Shown here: positions 1-6,060 of the stretch, piece after piece
Position numbering within the stretch: the first letter of the stretch is position 1
How the letters are laid out: each line of letters starts with the position of its first letter
NCBI GenBank assembly: GCA_900546215.1
Contig: URCD01000099.1
Span: 1-8,224, forward strand
Origin: an uncultured Eubacteriales bacterium
GTDB lineage: Bacteria > Bacillota > Clostridia > Lachnospirales > Anaerotignaceae
Direction: 5' to 3'
Length of the DNA: 8,224 nucleotides
Translations under genes and position numbers: made by a program
The notes under the pieces: model-generated
Seen by the model: only the letters and a program-made list of their open reading frames with translations
The model's database searches: none
What the model was told of the DNA's origin: nothing

Positions 1-35
1 ATAATTAATTAAATTGTAATATTTATACGAATTCA

Positions 36-88
36 AAACGAAAAATTATCCCGCCTACAAAAATAAAGCAGGATAAAATTTTTCGTTT
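36..88 (-). terminator. Intrinsic terminator of the LCP operon
   Basis: On the minus strand the sequence just past the DUF3877-like stop codon forms a hairpin. An A-rich arm is followed by a GC-containing core (ATCC, mismatch, GC pairing with GC, mismatch, GGAT) around a loop of about 13 bases. It then runs into AATTTTTCGTTT. Twelve outer bases (36-47 with 77-88) are perfectly complementary, with a two-base bulge before the core. The stem begins inside the stop codon of the last gene, as expected for the end of an operon. Confidence 0.75.
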
Positions 89-641
89 AATGCTTTAATC
101 CACAATCTGAATGAATTAGCTTTTCAAAATCATATTCTATTAGCCTATGATAGTAGCTACCCATTGCATCAAATGTAAAGCAGTATTTATATTCGTCGAT
201 ATTTTCATCTTTAAAATAAATTACATACTGAAATTCTGAATTATCGATTTCTTCGCAAATATAGTCAGGAGACTCTGCTTCAAAAATACTTTTTATCTCT
301 TCTACTGAACAATCTCTGTTTCGTATCCTTCTAATTAGCTCCGTTAAAAAATTTCCTCGCGGATTACTCTGCATTATACTGTCTATTCCTTCAGAATACA
401 CTCTTAATCCATATCTGCCATCGGAGGCTCTCTCAACATCAACTTGCCCTATATAAGGTATGGCATATTTACTGAAGCCATATATCATATCATTTACATT
501 TTCTGTTCCAAGAAGAAATGCGGCCAAATCCTCAGTATAATAGATACAAATACTGCGGTTATGCCTTTCATTTAATTTGCACATCATCTCAAAAACTGAG
601 TCACATAAATTTTTTAAAAGATAAGAATATCCCTTTTTCAT
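87..641 (-). CDS. Small uncharacterised protein, DUF3877-like
   Basis: A 184-residue protein with no signal peptide and no membrane segment, so probably cytoplasmic. It is acidic and rich in aromatic residues. Features visible are an N-terminal helical stretch (about 1-30), an IYYTEDLAAFLLG stretch (33-45), a mixed beta/alpha middle with RYGLRVYSEGID (76-87), and a C-terminal block FQYVIYFKDENIDEYKYCF followed by YYHRL (137-167). From memory this pattern resembles DUF3877, a family of unknown function found mainly in Lachnospiraceae; I could not confirm this by a search. The ATG is one base past the stop of the upstream LCP gene, and its GAGGG Shine-Dalgarno lies inside that gene's last codons, so the two are translationally coupled. 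No catalytic motif is evident and no function is claimed. It is the last gene before the operon terminator. Confidence 0.85.
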   Translation of the reverse strand: MKKGYSYLLKNLCDSVFEMMCKLNERHNRSICIYYTEDLAAFLLGTENVNDMIYGFSKYAIPYIGQVDVERASDGRYGLRVYSEGIDSIMQSNPRGNFLTELIRRIRNRDCSVEEIKSIFEAESPDYICEEIDNSEFQYVIYFKDENIDEYKYCFTFDAMGSYYHRLIEYDFEKLIHSDCGLKH

Positions 642-642
642 A

Positions 643-1962
643 TCATCCCTCGCTCTGACTTATGGGGACCTGAATTTCCCCCTGTCCTATTCCAAGGATA
701 ATTAATATATCATCATTTCCACCAAGAAGCAGATCATCTACAATTATTACAGCATTATCAAAGTATGGAAGTAAATCCTGTCCCTGTCCTTCTTCTTTAA
801 CTATTATTCTTGTATATTCTGTCTGATCGCCTTTATAGGTCGATACTTTGCTTATTGTGAATCCTTCATCTTCAAGGGTGTCTCTCGCTCTTCCAGCTAA
901 GCCCATTATTTCTCCGCCATTAGCTATCTCAATGTTTTTATGCTTGCTTGATGTAAGATACTCGCCGCCTGAATAGAATATTTCGTCAACTGCCTGTCCT
1001 ATTGAGCTTGTGTCAGCTATATAATAGCTCACGCCATTTATATACTGGGCATAACCCGGGATAGTTTCAGTAAGTATTTCACTTGATTTAATATCATTAA
1101 TATATTTAGCGTATTTAAGCATATCCCCAAGGGACATATCAGTCTGAATATATTCAAACGCCGCTTTAATAAGACTTGGTGCATTGCTTAATATGGTATC
1201 AGTATTCATAACCTGTTTAACAAAGGCAGAAAGGAACTGGTGCTGTACCTCTATTCGACCAAGATCGCCGTTCACATACTGGCGGTTTCTAACAAGCTGC
1301 TCTGCTTGGTCACCGTCAAGGTGCTGCTGACCTTCCTTAAGATTTATATAAAGCCCCTGAACAGGGTCAGAATAATACATATTCTCAGGAACATACATAT
1401 CAACTCCGCCGATGATATCAACTACAGCCCTAAATGCTTCTGTATTAAAAAGAACATAGTTGTCTATCTCTATATCTAATAAATCCTCAATCTGCATTTG
1501 GAGACAGTCCATACCTATATCTTTACCCGCATATGCGTGTACAGCATTCATTTTTACAACGCTGGGAATTGATCTGCCGGCATTAACTATTTTATTTTTT
1601 ACGGCCGATGTTACCTCTGTATACGTATCTCTTGGAATCGAAAGTAGCTTTACCGTTCCCGACTTGCTGTCAAAATTAGCCACAAATATAACGTCTGTTC
1701 TTGTTTCTGCCTCGTCAACTCCACATACAAGAACGTTAATATTTATGTCGTCCTTTAGCATTGTTCCAAGAACTTCTGATACCTTAGGTGTATTTTCATA
1801 TCCGTTTTCAGGCGTATAAGTTGCCTTTGTATACGCATATACGGCCACAAAGGACAACGCAACAAAGCAAACAACTATAATAAATACCGTCTTGAAAAAG
1901 GAGGCTACAGGATTTTTCTTTTTACTCTTTACTTCGCCATTATTTTTCTTTTTACCAAGCAT
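643..1962 (-). CDS. LCP-family (LytR-CpsA-Psr) cell wall glycopolymer ligase with LytR_C domain
   Basis: LCP proteins transfer undecaprenyl-pyrophosphate-linked glycopolymers (teichoic acid, capsule or other wall polysaccharide) to peptidoglycan on the outer face of the membrane. Taking ATG 1962 as start (439 aa), there is a lysine-rich cytoplasmic N-terminus, one membrane anchor (about 24-45), the LCP catalytic domain (about 74-255) and a C-terminal LytR_C-type domain (about 343-425, beginning IEIANGGEIMGLAGRA). Visible LCP hallmarks are the Asp in GVDE (83), the TRTD motif (Arg88, Asp90), SIPRDT (Arg111), GGVDMYVP, the GQQHLDG block and LVRNR (Arg225, Arg227) followed by GRIEVQHQF. These residues bind polyprenyl pyrophosphate and metal in characterised family members. 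A TTG at 1968 is in frame, but ATG 1962 is preferred because AGGAG (1971-1975) is 8 bases upstream of it and only 2 from the TTG. It starts about 16 bases after the upstream LCP gene ends. The polymer substrate cannot be told from sequence. Confidence 0.93.
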   Translation of the reverse strand: MLGKKKNNGEVKSKKKNPVASFFKTVFIIVVCFVALSFVAVYAYTKATYTPENGYENTPKVSEVLGTMLKDDININVLVCGVDEAETRTDVIFVANFDSKSGTVKLLSIPRDTYTEVTSAVKNKIVNAGRSIPSVVKMNAVHAYAGKDIGMDCLQMQIEDLLDIEIDNYVLFNTEAFRAVVDIIGGVDMYVPENMYYSDPVQGLYINLKEGQQHLDGDQAEQLVRNRQYVNGDLGRIEVQHQFLSAFVKQVMNTDTILSNAPSLIKAAFEYIQTDMSLGDMLKYAKYINDIKSSEILTETIPGYAQYINGVSYYIADTSSIGQAVDEIFYSGGEYLTSSKHKNIEIANGGEIMGLAGRARDTLEDEGFTISKVSTYKGDQTEYTRIIVKEEGQGQDLLPYFDNAVIIVDDLLLGGNDDILIILGIGQGEIQVPISQSEG

Positions 1963-1970
1963 TATCAAAT

Positions 1971-1975
1971 CTCCT
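1971..1975 (-). promoter_or_regulatory. Ribosome binding site deciding the start of the second LCP gene
   Basis: The minus strand reads AGGAG here, 8 bases before ATG 1962. The in-frame TTG at 1968 is only 2 bases away, too close for normal initiation. Confidence 0.65.
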
Positions 1976-1978
1976 AAA

Positions 1979-3286
1979 TCAGCTTTCTTTAAGACCTATA
2001 ATTATTTTTATATCTGTTCCCCCATCTATCGCAGCGGGGTTAACAACAACCTCAGCATCTGAGAATAAGGATACAAGGTCATTGCCTATTCCATCTTCTT
2101 TAACATTTATTACTGTCTTGTCCTGTTGTGTTCCGTACCATGTTGTTATCTTAGTTACATTATATCCAAGACCATTAAGTCTTTCCTGGGTTTTGGCCGC
2201 ATACCCCATTATATTTCCGCCGTTTGAAACTTCAATTGTGTACTGCTTGCTGTCCTTAGTTTCTGTCTCCTCAGGTTCCTCTTTTACAATTCCTCTAAAA
2301 ATTCTGTCTGACATAACAGAAATTGCATCCTTATCAGGTATGTACATGTTTTGGGCTTCTCCTGGTATTGTTTCCATTGATATTTTTGTAACATCAACAA
2401 GAGAAATATATTTGAGATATCCAAGGCAGTCACCAAGGGATATATCTGTATTTACATATTTATAAACCGTATTTACCAAACTGGTTAAGTCGCTTAAAAC
2501 ATTTTCTGAATCAAATACTTTTCCAATGAGCGCAAACATAAACTCATGCTGAGTATCAATTCGGCCTATGTCCTGCTGAGCATAACCCTTTCTAAATCTA
2601 ACAAGCTGCTCCGCCTGAGCGCCGTCAAGGTGCTGCTGGCCTTCTTTAAGATTTATGAGAGGACCGCCTGTGTCCGTCATATCCCAGTACATGTCCATAG
2701 GAACATACATATCAACGCCGCCGACAGCGTCAACTATCTCCTTAAACGCAGTGAGGTTTATTTTGACATAATGGTCTATATCAACATTTAACAAGCCTTC
2801 CAGGGTAGAAACAAGATATTCATTATTTTTTTCTTCACCTGCATAAGCATACAATTCAGTTATTTTACATTCGCCTGTAGTACCGTACTTTGTAGGAATA
2901 TAGTCTCCTCTTCCATTATTCTGCATATCCAGCATCATACTGTCAGACATGAAAACCTGGGTATCTCTTGGTACAGATACAAAATAAGCATCGCCGGTTT
3001 CAGTATCAAATGAAACGACAAAAATAACGTCTGAATGAATTTCATCTTCATCCGTTCCTATAATCGCAACATTAATCCTATTATCAGCAATTGTCGCATC
3101 TAAATCGCTTTTGGTTGGTGAGTTAAGTGCCTCCTGCTTGTCCCTCTGAGATTTAAAAGCGGTAGCTGCCAGCACAAATACAGCCGAAAATACAAATACA
3201 ATAACAAAAACCGTAAGAATAAATCTTCCTACAAGCTTTTTCCTTCTTCGCCTATTTTTATAATTACTATTCTCTTTATTACCCAC
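1979..3286 (-). CDS. LCP-family (LytR-CpsA-Psr) protein with LytR_C domain, first gene of the operon
   Basis: Paralogue of the next gene, with the same architecture: a strongly basic N-terminus (RRRRKK), one membrane anchor (about 21-43), an LCP domain (about 71-255) and a LytR_C-like C-terminal domain (about 350-425, IEVSNGGNIMGYAAKT). LCP motifs seen are the Asp in GTDEDE, SVPRDT, GGVDMYVP, INLKEGQQHLDG, LVRFR and GRIDTQHEF. Compared with its neighbour, the LCP domain has an insertion (about 115-140) and the Arg of the family RSD/RTD motif is replaced by His (HSD, residue 84), which could affect pyrophosphate binding. GTG 3286 (435 aa) is chosen as start because GGGGAG lies 7 bases upstream. 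ATG 3307 and ATG 3301 in the same frame would add 7 or 5 residues but have no clear ribosome site. A promoter lies at 3340-3368. The family role is attaching wall glycopolymers to peptidoglycan; the substrate is unknown. Confidence 0.92.
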   Translation of the reverse strand: MGNKENSNYKNRRRRKKLVGRFILTVFVIVFVFSAVFVLAATAFKSQRDKQEALNSPTKSDLDATIADNRINVAIIGTDEDEIHSDVIFVVSFDTETGDAYFVSVPRDTQVFMSDSMMLDMQNNGRGDYIPTKYGTTGECKITELYAYAGEEKNNEYLVSTLEGLLNVDIDHYVKINLTAFKEIVDAVGGVDMYVPMDMYWDMTDTGGPLINLKEGQQHLDGAQAEQLVRFRKGYAQQDIGRIDTQHEFMFALIGKVFDSENVLSDLTSLVNTVYKYVNTDISLGDCLGYLKYISLVDVTKISMETIPGEAQNMYIPDKDAISVMSDRIFRGIVKEEPEETETKDSKQYTIEVSNGGNIMGYAAKTQERLNGLGYNVTKITTWYGTQQDKTVINVKEDGIGNDLVSLFSDAEVVVNPAAIDGGTDIKIIIGLKES

Positions 3287-3293
3287 CTGTATT

Positions 3294-3299
3294 CTCCCC
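3294..3299 (-). promoter_or_regulatory. Ribosome binding site supporting a GTG start for the first LCP gene
   Basis: The minus strand reads GGGGAG with a 7-base spacer to GTG 3286. The upstream ATG codons at 3307 and 3301 lack a comparable site. If the longer start were real, this motif would lie inside the coding region. Confidence 0.5.
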
Positions 3300-3339
3300 A
3301 TTTTCATCTTATAAACACATTATTAAATTTAGCTAAGTT

Positions 3340-3368
3340 ATTATAGCAAAATTTTATCTTTTTTACAA
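3340..3368 (-). promoter_or_regulatory. Sigma-A-type promoter of the LCP operon
   Basis: On the minus strand, TTGTAA (3368-3363) is separated by exactly 17 bases from a perfect TATAAT (3345-3340). A TG sits one base upstream of the -10, giving an extended -10 element. Transcription would begin near 3333, leaving a leader of about 45 bases before GTG 3286. This is the best promoter match in the divergent intergenic region. Confidence 0.75.
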
Positions 3369-3651
3369 TATAAATGAAAGTTTTATGTCAGAATTAAGAA
3401 AAATTTAATATAACGTCTATGCCTGTCAAAAGTCGATATTAAGCGGTTTCATAAAGAAATAAAAAAATTTATCATAGCATTAACAAACTCTTTATGTAAA
3501 ATTTACTTAAATTCTAAAAAATATTTTTTAAGGCTATCTTAATGATTTCTTTTGTAAATTGTATTAAAATTGTAAAAACTATTTGCACAAATGAGGCAAA
3601 AGAGTTATTGTATATAGCGGCATATTTAATAATGTGCTTATATTGTTTACC
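3369..3651. other. AT-rich divergent intergenic region between the LCP operon and the LtaS-like gene
   Basis: The gap between the chosen starts (3287-3664) is 378 bases. Apart from the LCP promoter and the two ribosome sites listed separately, I find no gene, no RNA gene and no recognisable riboswitch. It contains a long-spaced imperfect inverted repeat, CATAAAGA (3450-3457) and TCTTTATG (3489-3496), and a second minus-strand TTGACA (3429-3424) with only a poor -10 behind it. A frame open from ATG 3542 continues into the sulfatase but is better read as leader. No convincing plus-strand promoter was found, although one must exist for the sulfatase. Confidence 0.5.
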
Positions 3652-3656
3652 GGAGG
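3652..3656 (+). promoter_or_regulatory. Ribosome binding site deciding the start of the LtaS-like gene
   Basis: A perfect GGAGG sits 8 bases before ATG 3665. The competing ATG at 3542 has only AAGG (3530-3533), also 8 bases upstream. Confidence 0.65.
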
Positions 3657-3664
3657 CTTTACAA

Positions 3665-5533
3665 ATGACAGTAAAAAAATTTAAACCAAATATTATTCCA
3701 TCCTTAATAGTAATATTTATTGTTTCACTTATTACTACAGCTTTAATGTTTTATATCGCTCCCGGTTCATTGCTGACGTTTATGGAGTTGGCTGTAAATA
3801 GTCCATTGCTTATCATTCTTAATTATCTTCCTGTTTTACTTATAATGCTTCTATTTTATTTTGTCAGCGGAAATTTTATATTCTCATCAGGTATTCCAGC
3901 AATGATATTTTTAGCCGGAGCCTTTGTAAACAGAACAAAGACCAAGCTAAGACAGGATCCCTTGGTTCCAAGTGATCTCTCAGTTATAACTGAAGTCAAA
4001 TCCATACTTTCAAATTATGACAGAATATACACTGTTCTTGCTATTGCGGCAATTGCTATTATAATTGCGATATGCGTACTTGCATTTATATTTTTTAAGA
4101 AAAGTGATGGTCTTACGGTTAAAAAAAGAATTGCAGGTGCCGCCGGCTGTCTAATTTGCTTTGTAGTTATGTTTTCAACTGCATATTCCAATACTGAACT
4201 GTATGAAAGCTTTGCGGTAGACGGCAATATTTACTTTAAAGTAAACCAGTATATATCCAAGGGCTTTTTGTACAGCTTCTTATATGATATAAATAATCTT
4301 AAAGTTACTAAGCCGGATAACTATAATCCTTTTACTTACCAGGCAGTTGACACGCCGGCCGAACTGTCACAATTTGAGGATATTGAAAAACCAAATATTG
4401 TTATGATAATGAGTGAAGCTTTTTCTGATATCAGTAATTCTGAGCATATAAGCTTTGAAGGCTATGATGACCCTCTTTATTTTTATAACCAATTTATTGA
4501 ACGTGACGATGTTATAGCCGGCCACATTGTAGTTCCGAATTTTGGCGGAGGAACCTCAGATACTGAATTCGACGTTTTAACCGCATGCTCAACTAAGTAT
4601 GTTGACAGCTCACAGGTGTCATATAACTTTGTAAGGACTCCAATGCAGGCTCTCCCGAGACTTTTAAACAGTATAGGTTATGATTCATTAGCAATTCACC
4701 CCGGGTATGGCTGGTTCTACAATCGAATAAATGTATTTCAAAATATGGGATTTGATGATTTCCTATATCTGGAGGAAGATTTTGATCCAGAGACCCAGAA
4801 TAAGGGCGGCTATATTTCTGATGCTGTAACGACTCACTCCATAATAGAAAATTTTGAAAAACATACAAAAGAAAGTGATAATCCGTTCTTTGAATTTTGC
4901 GTTTCAATACAAAATCATGGGCCATATGAACAGAAATATAACGACCTTGAAATGAACTTTTCAACGGACATAGAGCTCTCTGATAATGAAAAAGCTATAT
5001 ATTCCGGCTATTTTGAAGGTATTAAAGACGCAGATGCACAAGTGGAAACATTGGTCAATTATTTTGAGAACAGTGATGAGCCAGTTATTTTAGTATTTTT
5101 CGGTGATCATCTTCCCGGATTTTCAAATGGTATGACTTACTTCTCACAATTCAGACCCGATATAGATTTGAACGGGAACCAATGGCAGCAAATGAAAGCC
5201 TATGAAACTCCATTTTTTGTATGGGCAAATAATGCTGCATTAAAGTCTACAAATTTTTCTAAAAACTTAAGAGAAATTGATATGCCTGTAAATAAAGTGA
5301 TAAGCTCATTTTATCTTGGCGCAATGACTATGGAGCTTATTGATTTGGACAGTATTTCGCCTTTATTCGAATATGTAAATGATATGAGAGGAAGAATTCC
5401 AGTAGCGTCTGCTAACTGGTATATGTATCCAGACGGTACAGTCGATGGACAGGTTGATACTGACGATGAAGAAATGCTTAAGTATTATAAGGGATGGATA
5501 TATTATAAACTATTTGATGAACAACTAAATTAG
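3665..5533 (+). CDS. LtaS-type membrane sulfatase (LTA synthase / phosphoglycerol transferase family)
   Basis: Enzymes of this family move glycerol-phosphate units from phosphatidylglycerol onto a glycolipid or polymer outside the membrane, making lipoteichoic acid or related polymers. From ATG 3665 the protein has 622 residues, close to S. aureus LtaS (about 646). Five membrane segments (about 9-31, 47-67, 71-89, 122-144, 157-173) are followed by an extracellular alkaline-phosphatase-fold domain from about 242. Metal and catalytic residues are visible: Glu251 in MIMSEAF, nucleophile Thr297 in GGGTSDTEFD, a substrate-site stretch around His345, Trp350 and Arg354, His418 in NHGPY, and Asp481-His482 in FFGDHLPGF. 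ATG 3665 has GGAGG 8 bases upstream, and five membrane segments place the catalytic domain outside. The in-frame ATG 3542 would add 41 residues with a sixth hydrophobic stretch and only a weak ribosome site. It is transcribed away from the LCP operon and ends at a shared terminator. LTA synthase activity itself is inferred; other phosphoglycerol transferases share the fold. Confidence 0.92.
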   Translation: MTVKKFKPNIIPSLIVIFIVSLITTALMFYIAPGSLLTFMELAVNSPLLIILNYLPVLLIMLLFYFVSGNFIFSSGIPAMIFLAGAFVNRTKTKLRQDPLVPSDLSVITEVKSILSNYDRIYTVLAIAAIAIIIAICVLAFIFFKKSDGLTVKKRIAGAAGCLICFVVMFSTAYSNTELYESFAVDGNIYFKVNQYISKGFLYSFLYDINNLKVTKPDNYNPFTYQAVDTPAELSQFEDIEKPNIVMIMSEAFSDISNSEHISFEGYDDPLYFYNQFIERDDVIAGHIVVPNFGGGTSDTEFDVLTACSTKYVDSSQVSYNFVRTPMQALPRLLNSIGYDSLAIHPGYGWFYNRINVFQNMGFDDFLYLEEDFDPETQNKGGYISDAVTTHSIIENFEKHTKESDNPFFEFCVSIQNHGPYEQKYNDLEMNFSTDIELSDNEKAIYSGYFEGIKDADAQVETLVNYFENSDEPVILVFFGDHLPGFSNGMTYFSQFRPDIDLNGNQWQQMKAYETPFFVWANNAALKSTNFSKNLREIDMPVNKVISSFYLGAMTMELIDLDSISPLFEYVNDMRGRIPVASANWYMYPDGTVDGQVDTDDEEMLKYYKGWIYYKLFDEQLN

Positions 5534-5538
5534 AAATA

Positions 5539-5570
5539 AAAATAGCCCGGCTTATAGGCTGGGCTATTTT
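5539..5570. terminator. Bidirectional intrinsic terminator between convergent genes
   Basis: AAAATAGCCC (5539-5548) pairs perfectly with GGGCTATTTT (5561-5570). Four further inner pairs, two of them G-U, close a TATA loop. The plus strand leaves through TTTTATT and the minus strand through a T-rich TTTTTATTT run. It starts 6 bases after the sulfatase stop and ends 1 base from the ndoA stop, so it can serve both genes. Confidence 0.9.
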
Positions 5571-5571
5571 A

Positions 5572-5919
5572 TTAACTTATCATTCCAAGGCTCACTATTA
5601 ACGCCCTGTTTACTAAGGACATTAATTCATTGTCTGTACTGCATATCTTTTCACGAAGTCTCTTTTTGTCAATTGTACGGATTTGCTCTAAAAGGATTAC
5701 AGAATCCTTTACAAGGTTATACCTTTCAGCTGATATTTCAATATGTGTAGGCAGCTTTGCCTTATTAATCTGTGATGTAATAGCCGCACAAATTACTGTA
5801 GGACTGTATTTATTTCCCATGTCATTCTGTATGATAATTACAGGTCTTATACCGCCCTGCTCCGAACCAACCACTGGTGAGAGATCCGCGTAAAATATGT
5901 CTCCTCGTCTGACTGTCAT
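5572..5919 (-). CDS. ndoA: EndoA/MazF-type mRNA interferase
   Basis: A sequence-specific endoribonuclease of the MazF/PemK family. B. subtilis EndoA and its Firmicute relatives cut single-stranded RNA at UACAU. The 115-residue protein aligns from memory almost without gaps to the 116-residue B. subtilis protein: RRGDIFYADLSPVVGSEQGG at the N-terminus, then RPVIIIQND, KAKLPTHIEI and DSVILLEQIRTID. The catalytic Arg25 and Thr48 are both present at the expected positions. ATG 5919 is preferred over GTG 5928 because it matches the family start exactly; GGAG (5930-5933) lies 10 bases before it but only 1 base from the GTG. It follows alr after a 141-base gap, as in the B. subtilis alr-ndoAI-ndoA order, but the antitoxin gene ndoAI is absent and would not fit in the gap. 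The enzyme looks intact. How it is restrained is not evident here. Confidence 0.95.
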   Translation of the reverse strand: MTVRRGDIFYADLSPVVGSEQGGIRPVIIIQNDMGNKYSPTVICAAITSQINKAKLPTHIEISAERYNLVKDSVILLEQIRTIDKKRLREKICSTDNELMSLVNRALIVSLGMIS

Positions 5920-5948
5920 TCTCTTCACACTCCGCTTGCATATTAAAA

Positions 5949-6005
5949 ATAGTTGAGCGGTATGTATGCAAAATATTTATTTTTATGTACCTGCCTTTCA
6001 ACTAT
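5949..6005 (-). promoter_or_regulatory. Hairpin with UACAU motifs in the ndoA leader (attenuator-like)
   Basis: In the RNA sense of ndoA, AUAGUUGA (6005-5998) is perfectly complementary to UCAACUAU (5956-5949), with inner GC and GGUA/UACC pairs separated by small bulges. The 3' arm runs directly into UUUUUAAU, like a weak terminator between alr and ndoA. Two UACAU motifs (5989-5985 and 5966-5962) lie at the edges of the inner loop. A second repeat (TTGCATA 5936-5942, TATGCAA 5965-5971) overlaps it and would be mutually exclusive. A regulatory role is inference only. Confidence 0.35.
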
Positions 6006-6060
6006 TCCCAGCAGATATTATTGCCTTTGGAAATTTTTTTATACCATTTCAACAAAATTA

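Noticed and set aside
1240..1819. Plus-strand open frames inside the second LCP gene
   Set aside because: They lie antisense to a strongly supported LCP domain gene, show no ribosome sites or family motifs, and read as the complement of conserved LCP codons.
2082..2791. Plus-strand open frames inside the first LCP gene
   Set aside because: They are shadows of the LCP coding sequence, with compositional bias only.
3424..3429. A second promoter for the LCP operon with a perfect TTGACA on the minus strand
   Set aside because: The best -10 at suitable spacing is only TAAATT (16-base spacer); the downstream TTGTAA-17-TATAAT is far better.
3450..3496. CATAAAGA/TCTTTATG inverted repeat as an operator or terminator
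   Set aside because: The 31-base spacer, low GC and lack of a U-run make it a poor hairpin; in such AT-rich DNA it may be chance.
4015..4964. Minus-strand open frames inside the LtaS-like gene
   Set aside because: They oppose a gene with intact catalytic motifs and have no recognisable domain.
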